A DNA stretch of 32,175 nucleotides. Source: RUG563 sp045590215 (GTDB taxonomy: Bacteria; Bacillota; Clostridia; Christensenellales; Aristaeellaceae). The stretch spans positions 1 to 32,175 of the forward strand of contig JAZNQO010000008.1 of assembly GCA_045590215.1 (NCBI GenBank). The letters run 5' to 3'. The translations under genes were made by a program, and so were the position numbers. A model generated the notes under the pieces. That model was not told the origin of the DNA and did no database searches. It was given only the letters and a program-made list of their open reading frames with translations. This document shows, piece by piece, positions 7,695-15,630 of this stretch (its first letter is position 1; every line of letters begins with the position of its first letter).

Positions 7695-9194
7695 TCAAAG
7701 CAGGATGCAGATCATGCCGCCCTCTCCTTCGTTGAGCATCCGGGTCAGGGCGGTTTGCACTTTCTCCTGGGCATCTGAAGGCATTTGGCGCAGTTTATTG
7801 TTCAGCCCCTCCTGAATCAGCGTTTGCAGGGATTTGCCGAAGAAATTGGTGTTCCACAGGGCTTCCCGGTCGTTTTCGTATTGTTGGTTCAGGGTTTCGA
7901 TGAACTGCTCGCTTTGCTCCTGCGTGCCCAGCACCGGGGCAATTTCCGTTTCGATGTCCGAGCGGATCAGATGCAGGGTGGGCGCATCCGCCCGAAGCCG
8001 CACGCCGAAGCGATTGCCCTGCCGCATCAGTTCCGGCTTTTGCAGGTGAATTTCGCTCATGGCCGGGGTCACCAGCCCATAGCCCGTTTGCTGTACCGCA
8101 TGGAGGGCACCTGCAATGCGGTCATAGGCTCTCTTTTTCTGCATCAGTTCCGTCATGAGGGAAAGCAGATGGGCGTCCCCTGTGATGGTTTCTCCGCATT
8201 GCTCCGAAAGAATCCGGCTGAATAAACCTTCCTTCACCGGCAAAGTATACCGAACGGTGCCTTCCCCTAAATCCACCTGCTCATTGACGGGCATTTCCAG
8301 CTGCTCGGAGTTGAGGAACACGGTGGGCACAAGGGCCTTATCCCGCACCTTTTTCAGCATACTGCCCAGCTTTCGCACGGCATCCTGCGCCGTTTGGGGC
8401 AGCCAGTGATCACTGCTCAAAGCACCCACCCAATCGGGCAGGGAGAAGCGCACTTCCCGGAGGGGGAAAGCCGTGAGCACGGAAGAAAGCAGCGTCTGCA
8501 TATCCTGCTCGTTCATTTCCTTTATGTTCAGCAATGTCACAGGCACGTCATATTTCTTTTCCAGTGCTCGGCGCAGGGATTCCGTTTCGGTGTCTTTGGG
8601 TCTGGAAGAATTGAGAATCACGGCAAAGGGCTTGCCGGTTGCTTTTACTTCCCGGATGGCGGCTTCTTCCGCTTGGGTGTAGGCACTGCGTGGCAAATCT
8701 GCCACTGTGCCGTCGCAGGTGACCACAAGGCCTATGGTAGCATGGTCTTCCATCACTTTTCTGGTGCCAAGAGCGGCAGCCTCCGCAAAGGGAATGTCAT
8801 TCTCTGCCCAGGGGGTTGACACCATCCGGGCTTCTTCTCCTTCCCCGGCTCCCTCGGCTCCGGGAATGAGAAAGCCTACGGAATCCACCATCCGCACTTT
8901 GGCCTTCATATGATCGTTCAGTTCAATTTCCGCTGCCCCTTCTCCGGGGATAAAGCTGGGCTGGGTGGTCATAATCATGCGGCCGGAGCCTGATTGGGGC
9001 AGTTCATCCATCAGCCTGTCTTTCCTTGGGCCGGGAGCCACATAGGGCAGCACCATCTGATCCATAAACCGGGCAATGAGGGTGCTTTTTCCGGTGCGCA
9101 CCGGGCCTACTACGCCGATATACAGTTCCCCTTGGGTTCTTTCCAGCATATCCTGGTAAAGGGGTTTGAGCACCCCCAACGCTGTTTGTTCCAT
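7695..9194 (-). CDS. spoIVA: Stage IV sporulation protein A, spore coat morphogenetic ATPase
   Basis: 499 residues, close to the ~490 usual for SpoIVA. The ATG at 9194 has AAGGAGG 8 bases upstream. Longer in-frame readings to 9656 run into the divergent gene and are rejected. The N-terminus carries the Walker A loop GPVRTGKST (30-38) in the SpoIVA-typical context ELYIGVVGPVRTGKSTLIARFM. The protein ends in a short hydrophobic tail (MICILL), a region used for polymer anchoring in the family. SpoIVA is a mother-cell ATPase that polymerises on the forespore surface as the base layer of the coat, and its cortex function depends on coat assembly. A sigma-E-like promoter precedes it. It marks the organism as a spore-former. 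Confidence 0.96.
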   Translation of the reverse strand: MEQTALGVLKPLYQDMLERTQGELYIGVVGPVRTGKSTLIARFMDQMVLPYVAPGPRKDRLMDELPQSGSGRMIMTTQPSFIPGEGAAEIELNDHMKAKVRMVDSVGFLIPGAEGAGEGEEARMVSTPWAENDIPFAEAAALGTRKVMEDHATIGLVVTCDGTVADLPRSAYTQAEEAAIREVKATGKPFAVILNSSRPKDTETESLRRALEKKYDVPVTLLNIKEMNEQDMQTLLSSVLTAFPLREVRFSLPDWVGALSSDHWLPQTAQDAVRKLGSMLKKVRDKALVPTVFLNSEQLEMPVNEQVDLGEGTVRYTLPVKEGLFSRILSEQCGETITGDAHLLSLMTELMQKKRAYDRIAGALHAVQQTGYGLVTPAMSEIHLQKPELMRQGNRFGVRLRADAPTLHLIRSDIETEIAPVLGTQEQSEQFIETLNQQYENDREALWNTNFFGKSLQTLIQEGLNNKLRQMPSDAQEKVQTALTRMLNEGEGGMICILL

Positions 9195-9225
9195 TCCAAA
9201 TGCCTCCTTTTCCGCTTTCGCACCA

Positions 9226-9254
9226 TTTGTATGCGGAAAAAGCGGGAGATATGC
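9226..9254 (-). promoter_or_regulatory. Sigma-E-type promoter for spoIVA
   Basis: On the minus strand GCATATC (9248-9254) matches the sigma-E -35 (KMATATT) at 6 of 7 positions. CATACAAA (9226-9233) matches the -10 (CATACAHT) at 7 of 8. Spacing is 14 bases, as expected. spoIVA is a known sigma-E gene in Bacillus. Confidence 0.75.
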
Positions 9255-9267
9255 CGGGCATAGAAGG

Positions 9268-9296
9268 GAAGACTGCTGCATAGCGTAGCATACATG
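9268..9296 (+). promoter_or_regulatory. Candidate sigma-E-type promoter for the divergent P-loop ATPase
   Basis: GAAGACT (9268-9274, 5 of 7 matches to the -35), a 14-base spacer, then CATACATG (9289-9296, 7 of 8 matches to the -10). It lies 24 bases upstream of the ATG at 9321 and faces away from spoIVA. Confidence 0.45.
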
Positions 9297-9320
9297 AAAA
9301 AAACGAAGGGAGCGATAAAA

Positions 9321-10346
9321 ATGGAACAGGTGATGCACGCATTTTCCGGCAGCAATACGGCAGAGGGCTTTTATGGCTATTTTGAAGATTTGCAAAAGGC
9401 AGCGGACAGAACGGTGATTATCAAGGGCGGCCCCGGCGTTGGCAAAAGCACGCTGATGAAAAAGGTGGGCACTTTCTTTGAGGAAAAAGGGCTGAATATC
9501 TGCTATTATCATTGCTCCGGCGATCCCGACAGCGTGGATGCCGTCTGGGTGAAGGAAAAAAAGTATCTGATGCTGGATGGCACGTCTCCCCATATCGTAG
9601 ATCCTGTGCGCCCCGGTGCCAGAGACGGCATTTTGAATCTGGGTGTGTGCCTGCATGAGCAGAAATTGGCCGAACAGCAGCAGGAAATTGACGCCTTATT
9701 CATCGACATCAGCCGCACCTTTTTAAGAGCCTATCGCTATCTGAAAGCGGCGGCGGCCATGCGGGCAGATACTGCGGCGGTGTATGCCATGGCATTGTCT
9801 CCCGAAAAACGCAGGCAGATGGAAGGGGAACTGCTATCACTGGTTCCTTCTGGGGGCAAGGGAAAAGAAAGCCACGCTTTTTTGCAGGCGGTCACATGGA
9901 AAGGCGTGGTACAGTATCCGGAATGGCTGGAAGCGAAAACCATGGTCAGCCTGCATCTGCCGTGGGGTATGGAAGCGGATGTGTTTTTGCAGCCTGTTTT
10001 GCATCTGGCCCGGCAAAAGGGGGCGGATATCCGCTGCTGGCATGACCCCTTGGAAGGGAAGAAGCTATCCCATGTGCAGGTGGAGGATGTGCTTTTTACC
10101 ACAGCATCGCCCCAAGGGGCAAAAACCCTGACGCCCGATATGGATGAAGATATATTGCATAAACAGGTGAGCCGGCTGTCCTTTAACCGGGCGGTTTATG
10201 ATTTGTGCCTGCATCAGGCGGTGGATGTGCTGGCGCAGGCCAAGGAAGCCCATGACCGGCTGGAGAGATATTACATTGACGCCATGGACTTTGGCCGCTT
10301 GCAAGCCATCACAAAGGAAGTGCTGGAGGACTTGGCAGCTTATTGA
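9321..10346 (+). CDS. P-loop ATPase with tandem duplicated domains, second nucleotide site lost (PRK06851-like)
   Basis: 341 residues from ATG 9321 (GGGAG 8 bases upstream); the ATG at 9294 has no ribosome site. Residues 6-90 hold an intact Walker A, GGPGVGKST (36-44), then YYHCSGDPDS and WVKEKKYLMLDGTSPH. Residues 185-264 repeat the same layout: HAF...T..G...Y against HAFSGSNTAEGFYGY, a matching G..I...H segment, and VQVEDVLFTTASPQ against the VKEKKYLMLDGTSP strand. In the second copy the P-loop is replaced by LPWGMEADV. The general form fits a family of uncharacterised two-P-loop ATPases in spore-forming Firmicutes (PRK06851, from memory). Divergent pairing with spoIVA and a possible sigma-E promoter suggest sporulation expression; the biochemical role is unknown. 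Confidence 0.85.
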   Translation: MEQVMHAFSGSNTAEGFYGYFEDLQKAADRTVIIKGGPGVGKSTLMKKVGTFFEEKGLNICYYHCSGDPDSVDAVWVKEKKYLMLDGTSPHIVDPVRPGARDGILNLGVCLHEQKLAEQQQEIDALFIDISRTFLRAYRYLKAAAAMRADTAAVYAMALSPEKRRQMEGELLSLVPSGGKGKESHAFLQAVTWKGVVQYPEWLEAKTMVSLHLPWGMEADVFLQPVLHLARQKGADIRCWHDPLEGKKLSHVQVEDVLFTTASPQGAKTLTPDMDEDILHKQVSRLSFNRAVYDLCLHQAVDVLAQAKEAHDRLERYYIDAMDFGRLQAITKEVLEDLAAY

Positions 10347-10348
10347 GC

Positions 10349-10370
10349 AAAGGGGGGCAACCTCCTTTTT
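10349..10370 (+). terminator. Weak Rho-independent terminator after the P-loop ATPase
   Basis: AAAGG-GG and CC-CCTTT pair around a short GCAA loop and run into five T, three bases after the stop codon. The stem is short and imperfect. Confidence 0.5.
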
Positions 10371-10407
10371 ACGTTCAGCAAAATTATCGTAAAACAATAA
10401 AAATATA

Positions 10408-10437
10408 TTGACAAAGAGAAAGTGCCTGTGCTATACT
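10408..10437 (+). promoter_or_regulatory. SigA promoter for the DUF2975-HTH-lipoprotein operon
   Basis: A perfect TTGACA (10408-10413) and TATACT (10432-10437) with 18-base spacing, 21 bases before the start codon region. Confidence 0.8.
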
Positions 10438-10458
10438 GCGGATGAAAGGAGGCGATGG

Positions 10459-10947
10459 ATGATGAAAAGAAAGTCCATGGCGATGATTTTGCAGGGGATT
10501 TTGGCGGCACTGGCCGGGATTTGCCTTTTGTTCCTTTTTGTGGCTCTGCCAAGGATGGGGCGTGATGTGGCGGAATATGCGCCGGAGTATCAGCACATGT
10601 TCTGGCCGTGCCTTTTATGGGCGTGGGTATTTGGGCTGCCGGTGATGGTTTCCGTTGTGCCTGCATGGCAGATTTTCGGCACCATCCGGGAAAAGGGCAA
10701 GCCCTTCTGCGTGGAAAATGCCCGGCGGTTTCGCCTGATTTCCCTGTGCGCATTGGCCAGCGGAACGGTGCTGCTTTGCGGCCTGATTGTGCTGATGATT
10801 GCCGGGGTGGGCAGTGCGCCCCTGTTTTTCTTTGCAGGGCCTATCGGGCTGGCAGTGTGTGCGGTGTTTGGGTTTGCCTGCCATGTGATGAGCCGTTTGG
10901 TGCAGGAAACAGCGGAAATGCGTGAAGAAAACGAACTGACGGTGTGA
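10459..10947 (+). CDS. DUF2975 domain-containing membrane protein
   Basis: 162 residues from ATG 10459, with AGGAGG 6 bases upstream; the next codon is also ATG. Four hydrophobic helices are visible, near residues 8-30, 49-71, 95-117 and 120-143. The HTH gene follows 10 bases after the stop. This DUF2975-plus-small-HTH arrangement (YoaS/YozG type in Bacillus) recurs across Firmicutes. The molecular role is not established; the membrane protein may modulate its partner regulator, which is inference. Confidence 0.85.
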   Translation: MMKRKSMAMILQGILAALAGICLLFLFVALPRMGRDVAEYAPEYQHMFWPCLLWAWVFGLPVMVSVVPAWQIFGTIREKGKPFCVENARRFRLISLCALASGTVLLCGLIVLMIAGVGSAPLFFFAGPIGLAVCAVFGFACHVMSRLVQETAEMREENELTV

Positions 10948-10957
10948 GGGGATAGCC

Positions 10958-11170
10958 ATGATTGTTGTGAATATTGATGTGATGATGGCGAAAAGAAAAA
11001 TCAGCCTGACGGAGCTGGCGGAGCGCATGGATATCACCCTTGCCAATATGTCTATTTTGAAAACAGGCAAGGCCAAGGCGGTGCGCTTTGAAACGCTGAA
11101 TAAGCTGTGCCGCATTCTGGATTGCCAGCCCGGGGATTTGCTGGCCTATGAGGCAGATGAGATGGAATGA
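10958..11170 (+). CDS. YozG-like Cro/C1-type helix-turn-helix regulator
   Basis: 70 residues, typical of this compact family. A helix-turn-helix is visible across residues 18-45 (LTELAERMDITLANMSILKT), then a second helical part with RFETLNKLCRILDCQPGDLL, a motif common to small Cro/C1 regulators. GAGGGG lies 7 bases upstream of the ATG. It is cotranscribed with the DUF2975 gene and its stop overlaps the next start (ATGA), so it probably regulates its own operon. Target operators were not identified. Confidence 0.9.
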   Translation: MIVVNIDVMMAKRKISLTELAERMDITLANMSILKTGKAKAVRFETLNKLCRILDCQPGDLLAYEADEME

Positions 11171-11589
11171 TAAGAAAAATCGGGCTTATTCTTTTGTGTC
11201 TGCTGGTGGTTTTTGCGCTTTTCGCATGCGAAAGAGGAGTGGAGAAAGCGGAAATAACAGCCTATGTGCAGTCAAACGAAACTGAAATTCTGACCTGTAT
11301 CCGGCAGCAAAACGCTAAAGCACTGGAAGGAAACGGCTATATTACCGAGGTGTATGAAAAACCGGAATACATTGCGTTTTACTGTTTCGGGAAAGGGTTT
11401 GGCCCGTCCGGTGCCTATTATGGGTTTTATTTCAGCCCACAAGACAAACCTTTGGGCATTCGATACGTTGCGGATGACAATTTGCAGCCGCAGGGAGCAG
11501 CCTTTGTCTATCGGAACAGCAACGATGATAATACTTATTATACGGAAAAAATCGGAGATTGCCTGTATTATTACGAAGCGCATTTCTGA
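11167..11589 (+). CDS. Small lipoprotein of unknown function
   Basis: 140 residues. A signal peptide with a hydrophobic core (residues 5-20) ends in LFAC, making Cys21 the likely lipid attachment site; Phe at -2 of the lipobox is unusual. The mature part is rich in Tyr (for example AYYGFYFSP, NTYYTEKIGDCLYYYEAHF). I do not recognise a family. Translation is coupled to the HTH gene by a four-base overlap, which places it in the same operon, and a strong terminator follows. Confidence 0.82.
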   Translation: MIRKIGLILLCLLVVFALFACERGVEKAEITAYVQSNETEILTCIRQQNAKALEGNGYITEVYEKPEYIAFYCFGKGFGPSGAYYGFYFSPQDKPLGIRYVADDNLQPQGAAFVYRNSNDDNTYYTEKIGDCLYYYEAHF

Positions 11590-11590
11590 C

Positions 11591-11619
11591 AAAAAAAGAC
11601 CGCCGAAGCGGTCTTTTTT
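11591..11619. terminator. Bidirectional Rho-independent terminator between convergent genes
   Basis: GACCGC and GCGGTC around a CGAA loop, flanked by seven A on one side and six T on the other. It can end both the lipoprotein operon (+) and the dehydrogenase gene (-). Confidence 0.9.
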
Positions 11620-11625
11620 CATTCA

Positions 11626-13236
11626 TCAGCCCAGCAATTTTTTCAGGGCGTTGCGGACGGCGTTTTTGCCTTTCAGCATTTCGTTCAGCCAGAGGGTGAC
11701 GGCATCGGCCACCGGGGTTTCGTAAACATTCAGGCCGAAAATATCGCTTCTGGACAGGATGGCCTTCAGCTGTTCCTTTTCTACCGTTTCTCCGATTTTG
11801 AGGAAGGAGATCATTTCCTGCACCTGCGAAAGCAAGGGGTCAGCGCTGGGGGCGAAGGGGGTCAGGGTATCGTCGATAGCCATCAGATACCGCAGCCATC
11901 CGGCCAGCACGAAGGGAATCACCTGCAAGTCTTCCAGATGCAAATCCGCACGCTTCTGATACATCTTCATGGTTTCGCCAAAGCGGATGGGGAGCTTTTG
12001 AGAGGTATCGGTGGCGATGCGCTGGGGGGTATCCGGCATGAAGGGGTTGGGCAGCCGCTTTTCCAATACTTCCCCGGCGAATTTTTCGGGGGAGAGGATG
12101 CCGGGGTTGACCACCACCGGCATGGCTTCCACATAAGCCAGACGATGCACCAGCTTTTTCAGGTCATCATCGTTCATTTCTTCGCATATACTGGTGTGCG
12201 AAAGCAGGCAGCCCAGGATGGCTAAAGATGTATGCAGGGGATTTAAGCAGGTGCATACCTTCATTTTTTCGGTTTTGTCCACCGTCTCCCGATCGGCAAA
12301 ATAGAAGCCTGCTTTTTCCAGCGGCGGCCGCCCGGCAGGGAATTTTTCTTCGATGACCAGATATTCCGTTTCTTCGGCGTTGACGAAAGCGGCGGTATAG
12401 GTATTTTTCTCGGTAATGATGGTGTCCACATCTTCAAAGCCGCTGTCTTTCAGCATTTGTGCCACTTTGGCATCCGGCCGGGGTGTGATCTTATCAATCA
12501 TACTAATGGGGAAAGCGATTTTGCTCTCGTCCGTCAGATAGGTGACAAATGCGCCATCCACCAGATCGTTTTGCGACCAGCCCATGGCCATATGCAAAAC
12601 CGCAGCCTTTAGCTTATCACCGTTGGCACTGCAATTATCCATGCTGACCAGGGACAGGGGCAAAGCACCGTTTTTGAACCGGCGGTAGAGCCCGGCGGTG
12701 AGCTTGCCGATGGTGGAAGCAGCCTTGCCGGGACCGGAAAGAATGTCTTTTTCAATGAAGGGCAGCGTTTCGCCCTTGGCATTTGTCACGGCATAGCCTT
12801 TTTCCGTGATGGTGAGGGACACCATTTGCAGGGAAGGGGCAGCAAGCACTTGTTGCAGGCGGTCGTCATGGGCGGGGTTCCGCCCGTCGCAGCGTAACGC
12901 TTCGCAGACGCTGGCAATCACTTTCTTTTCTACCGTGCCGTCGCTTTTCAGTACGCACAGAACCGATAGGCAATCAAAGGGGGTATAGGCCTTGTCAATG
13001 ATTTCGCCATCAAAACATTCAGCTACCACAAGGCCTGTATCATACAGCCCTTTATCAATCAGTGTTTGCAAATCCGCCGCCGGGAAAGCGCGGAAAATAT
13101 TGCCGGCCCCCAGATGCAGCCATGCAGGAGAGAGGAAGGTCTTTTCTTTCAAAGCCTGCACATCAAAAGCGGGCAGGGAAAAACCACCCTTTTCCCAAGA
13201 GGCAGTATCTTTGAGGGCAGTGTAATTCAATTTCAT
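11626..13236 (-). CDS. Mannitol dehydrogenase family protein (probable D-mannonate oxidoreductase/fructuronate reductase)
   Basis: 536 residues from ATG 13236, with AAAGGAGC 7 bases upstream; an in-frame extension to 13392 passes through the promoter and is rejected. The N-terminal Rossmann domain shows HLGAGNIFRA (41-50), matching the family's GxGxFHRAH-like NAD site. The C-terminal mannitol dehydrogenase domain carries the catalytic pattern Lys326-x5-Asn332-x2-His335. Family members interconvert polyols or aldonates and ketoses with NAD(P)H; length and form fit the clostridial fructuronate reductase (UxuB) branch of hexuronate breakdown. Neither mannonate dehydratase (uxuA) nor uronate isomerase is nearby, so the substrate stays uncertain. 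Single-gene unit with its own promoter. Confidence 0.9.
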   Translation of the reverse strand: MKLNYTALKDTASWEKGGFSLPAFDVQALKEKTFLSPAWLHLGAGNIFRAFPAADLQTLIDKGLYDTGLVVAECFDGEIIDKAYTPFDCLSVLCVLKSDGTVEKKVIASVCEALRCDGRNPAHDDRLQQVLAAPSLQMVSLTITEKGYAVTNAKGETLPFIEKDILSGPGKAASTIGKLTAGLYRRFKNGALPLSLVSMDNCSANGDKLKAAVLHMAMGWSQNDLVDGAFVTYLTDESKIAFPISMIDKITPRPDAKVAQMLKDSGFEDVDTIITEKNTYTAAFVNAEETEYLVIEEKFPAGRPPLEKAGFYFADRETVDKTEKMKVCTCLNPLHTSLAILGCLLSHTSICEEMNDDDLKKLVHRLAYVEAMPVVVNPGILSPEKFAGEVLEKRLPNPFMPDTPQRIATDTSQKLPIRFGETMKMYQKRADLHLEDLQVIPFVLAGWLRYLMAIDDTLTPFAPSADPLLSQVQEMISFLKIGETVEKEQLKAILSRSDIFGLNVYETPVADAVTLWLNEMLKGKNAVRNALKKLLG

Positions 13237-13279
13237 GACGGATGCTCCTTTCGGCCTTTCGCCATTAACGGTTGATGTT

Positions 13280-13308
13280 ATTATACATGAAAAAAATCCT
13301 TTGTACAA
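13280..13308 (-). promoter_or_regulatory. SigA promoter of the mannitol dehydrogenase-family gene
   Basis: On the minus strand TTGTAC (13303-13308) and a perfect TATAAT (13280-13285) are 17 bases apart. The -35 is part of the palindrome TTGTACAA, which could also be an operator for a sugar-acid regulator (inference). Confidence 0.7.
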
Positions 13309-13386
13309 GCAAAGAAAAAAGATTTGTTCAAAAAGACAAAAAGATGGCAAAAAGCGCATTATTTTCCCGGAAAAGAAAATCTTTGC

Positions 13387-13415
13387 TTGCATCCTGACGC
13401 AAAATAACGTATACT
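13387..13415 (+). promoter_or_regulatory. SigA promoter of the Asp23-fakA operon
   Basis: TTGCAT (13387-13392) and TATACT (13410-13415) with exactly 17 bases between, about 50 bases before the first gene. Confidence 0.75.
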
Positions 13416-13463
13416 ATATGTTGACCCGGTAGGGTTAGTGCCGGTTAAGGAGGTTCAGCAAAG

Positions 13464-13814
13464 ATGGAATGTAAAGTAAAGAACGATATGGGCACGATCT
13501 ATATTTCCGAAGATGTGCTGCTGAAGGTTGTCGGCTATGCTGCTTTGGAATGCTATGGTATCGTCGCTATGTCCTCCAAACGTGCGAAAGACGGCCTGGT
13601 GGAATGGCTGGGCAGAGAGAATTTGAGCCGTGGCGTGCAAATCCGGATGGTGAATGACGAACTGGATGTGGATTTGTTCATCGTGGTGGAATACGGCATC
13701 AGCGTGGCTGAAGTATGCAAGACCATTGTGGAAGTGGTTCGCTATAAGCTGGAAAGCATGACGGGGGTTAAGGTTCGCTCCGTCAATATCAGTGTGGAGG
13801 GCATCCGCATTTAA
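13464..13814 (+). CDS. Asp23/Gls24 family protein (YloU-like)
   Basis: 116 residues with AAGGAGG upstream. The whole length matches the Asp23/Gls24 fold: MGTIYISEDVLLKVVGYAA at the start, a CYGIVAMSS strand, then VDLFIVVEYGISVAEVCKTIVE and a closing VRSVNISVEGIRI. Proteins of this family are associated with the envelope in Gram-positives; their precise role is unclear. It directly precedes fakA, the conserved yloU-yloV order. The rpmB gene that often sits upstream in other Firmicutes is absent here. Confidence 0.93.
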   Translation: MECKVKNDMGTIYISEDVLLKVVGYAALECYGIVAMSSKRAKDGLVEWLGRENLSRGVQIRMVNDELDVDLFIVVEYGISVAEVCKTIVEVVRYKLESMTGVKVRSVNISVEGIRI

Positions 13815-13862
13815 GCTTTGCCCATCGGAAACACACAACGATTGAACGGAGGGGAAAATCCT

Positions 13863-15515
13863 TTGATTCAGGTACAAGCAATTGACGGGCTGTTGCTCAG
13901 AGAAATGGTTCTGGCCGGTGCAGCCTTATTGGAAAAAAACCGTGAAGCGGTGGATGCTCTGAACGTATTCCCTGTGCCGGATGGCGATACGGGCACCAAT
14001 ATGAGCCTGACCATGACCAGTGCTACAAGGGAAGTGAACCAGAAAGAATATACCCGTGCCGATGAAGCGGCGGAAGCCATGGCCAAGGGTGCCCTGCGCG
14101 GGGCTCGCGGCAATTCCGGCGTAATCACAAGCCAGCTCTATCGCGGTTTCGCAAGGGCTTTGGAAGGCGTGGAAAAAATCACTCCCCTGCAATTTGCAAA
14201 TGCGCTCAAACGGGGTGCAGAAACAGCCTATAAAGCCGTGATGAAGCCCAAGGAAGGCACCATTTTGACGGTAGCCCGTGTCATCGCAGAGGATGCGGTG
14301 CGTCAGGCGGAAAAAGAGCCGGATAATTACGACGCCTTGTTCAATGTGATTTTGCAAAGCGGAGAGGCCATTTTGAACCGTACCCCTGAAATGCTGCCCG
14401 TGCTCAAGCAGGCCGGCGTTGTGGATGCCGGTGGCCGTGGCCTGATGCTGCTGTATATGGGCTATGCCGCCGTGCTTCGGGGAGATAATTTGGACGAGCT
14501 GCATCTCCATGATACCGGCGAAGAAGGTGCCGCCATTGAATTTGTGGACGACCATGATTCCTTGGATGAAATCACTTTCGCCTATTGCACGGAGTTTTTG
14601 ATTCAAAACCTCAAGGAAGATAAAAAGGACGAGGATATCGACCATTTCCGCCGTCAGCTGAACCGCATCGGTGATTGCGTGCTGGTGGTTGGGGATCTTT
14701 CCTTGGTGAAAGTGCATGTGCATACCAATGACCCCGGCAAGGCCTTGCAATATGGCCTGAATCTGGGCGAACTGGTCAATTTGAAAATTGAAAACATGGT
14801 GGAGCAGCGTAGGGAAAACCTTCGCAAGAAGGCTGCCGCTGCCGCCAAAGAGCCGCCCAAGCCCTATGGCATGGTTAGCGTCTCTTTGGGCGAAGGCTTC
14901 TCCAATATCCTCAAGGATCTGGGTGTGGACGGCATCGTGGAAGGCGGCCAGACCATGAACCCCTCTATCGAGGATTTGCAAAAGGCCATTGACGCCGTGA
15001 ACGCCGAAACTATTTTCGTTTTCCCCAATAACGGCAATATCATTCTGGCTGCCCAGCAGGCAGCCAAGCTGTCCAAGAAAAACGTGCTGGTGCTGCCCAC
15101 CAAGAACGTGGCGATGGGCATCGCTGCCGCCGTTGCCTTCCAGCCCGATTTGTCCGCCGAAGATAACCTGCAGCGGATGGACGAGGCTGCCCAGAAGGTG
15201 CGCACAGGGATGATCACCTTCGCCGTCCGGAACAGCGAATTTGAAGATATGCACATCAACGAAGGCGATATCATCGGCCTGTCCAACGGCAAAGTGACGT
15301 TCAAAGCGGATAATACCCGGGAAGTGGCTCTGGCTCTGATGAAAGATATTGTTACCGAAGACGACGGTCTCATTACCGTCTACTATGGTGCCGATACCAC
15401 CGAAGAAGACGCCAATGCCTTGGCCGAAGAAATCGAAGCCATTTATGAGGACTGCGACGTGGAAGTGCATTCCGGCGGCCAGCCCCTGTATTACTACCTC
15501 ATCAGCGTGGAATAA
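13863..15515 (+). CDS. fakA: Fatty acid kinase catalytic subunit FakA (DAK2/YloV)
   Basis: 550 residues from a TTG at 13863 with GGAGGGG 8 bases upstream; B. subtilis YloV is of similar size. An in-frame ATG at 13818 lies before the ribosome site and would add 15 unrelated residues. The N-terminal DhaL-type kinase domain (about 5-200) shows PVPDGDTGTN (37-46), whose aspartates bind Mg-ATP, and ALRGARGNSGV. A middle domain and a C-terminal EDD/DegV-like domain follow, ending in YYYLISVE. FakA phosphorylates fatty acids bound by FakB (DegV-family) proteins to give acyl-phosphate for phospholipid synthesis. No fakB is seen here. A strong terminator follows. Confidence 0.95.
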   Translation: MIQVQAIDGLLLREMVLAGAALLEKNREAVDALNVFPVPDGDTGTNMSLTMTSATREVNQKEYTRADEAAEAMAKGALRGARGNSGVITSQLYRGFARALEGVEKITPLQFANALKRGAETAYKAVMKPKEGTILTVARVIAEDAVRQAEKEPDNYDALFNVILQSGEAILNRTPEMLPVLKQAGVVDAGGRGLMLLYMGYAAVLRGDNLDELHLHDTGEEGAAIEFVDDHDSLDEITFAYCTEFLIQNLKEDKKDEDIDHFRRQLNRIGDCVLVVGDLSLVKVHVHTNDPGKALQYGLNLGELVNLKIENMVEQRRENLRKKAAAAAKEPPKPYGMVSVSLGEGFSNILKDLGVDGIVEGGQTMNPSIEDLQKAIDAVNAETIFVFPNNGNIILAAQQAAKLSKKNVLVLPTKNVAMGIAAAVAFQPDLSAEDNLQRMDEAAQKVRTGMITFAVRNSEFEDMHINEGDIIGLSNGKVTFKADNTREVALALMKDIVTEDDGLITVYYGADTTEEDANALAEEIEAIYEDCDVEVHSGGQPLYYYLISVE

Positions 15516-15538
15516 AAACTATTACACGCAGGATGCTG

Positions 15539-15586
15539 AAAACGGCTTATATGTAACTGAAACGGTTACATTTGAGCCGTTTTTTC
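15539..15586 (+). terminator. Rho-independent terminator after fakA
   Basis: Two nested inverted repeats: an outer AAAACGGCT/AGCCGTTTT-like stem and an inner ATGTAAC/GTTACAT stem, followed by a T-run. A third GTAAC-type segment follows at 15596-15602. Confidence 0.85.
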
Positions 15587-15630
15587 GTTTTTCATGTAAC
15601 CGTTCTGATGAAAAATATTTTTTCATCCTT

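Noticed and set aside
9195..9656. N-terminal extension of spoIVA by 154 codons
   Set aside because: It would overlap the divergent ATPase gene and both promoters, and SpoIVA homologues begin near the ATG at 9194, which has a strong ribosome site.
13926..15470. 514-codon open frame on the minus strand opposite fakA
   Set aside because: Shadow of fakA caused by codon bias; no start signal and no recognisable protein features.
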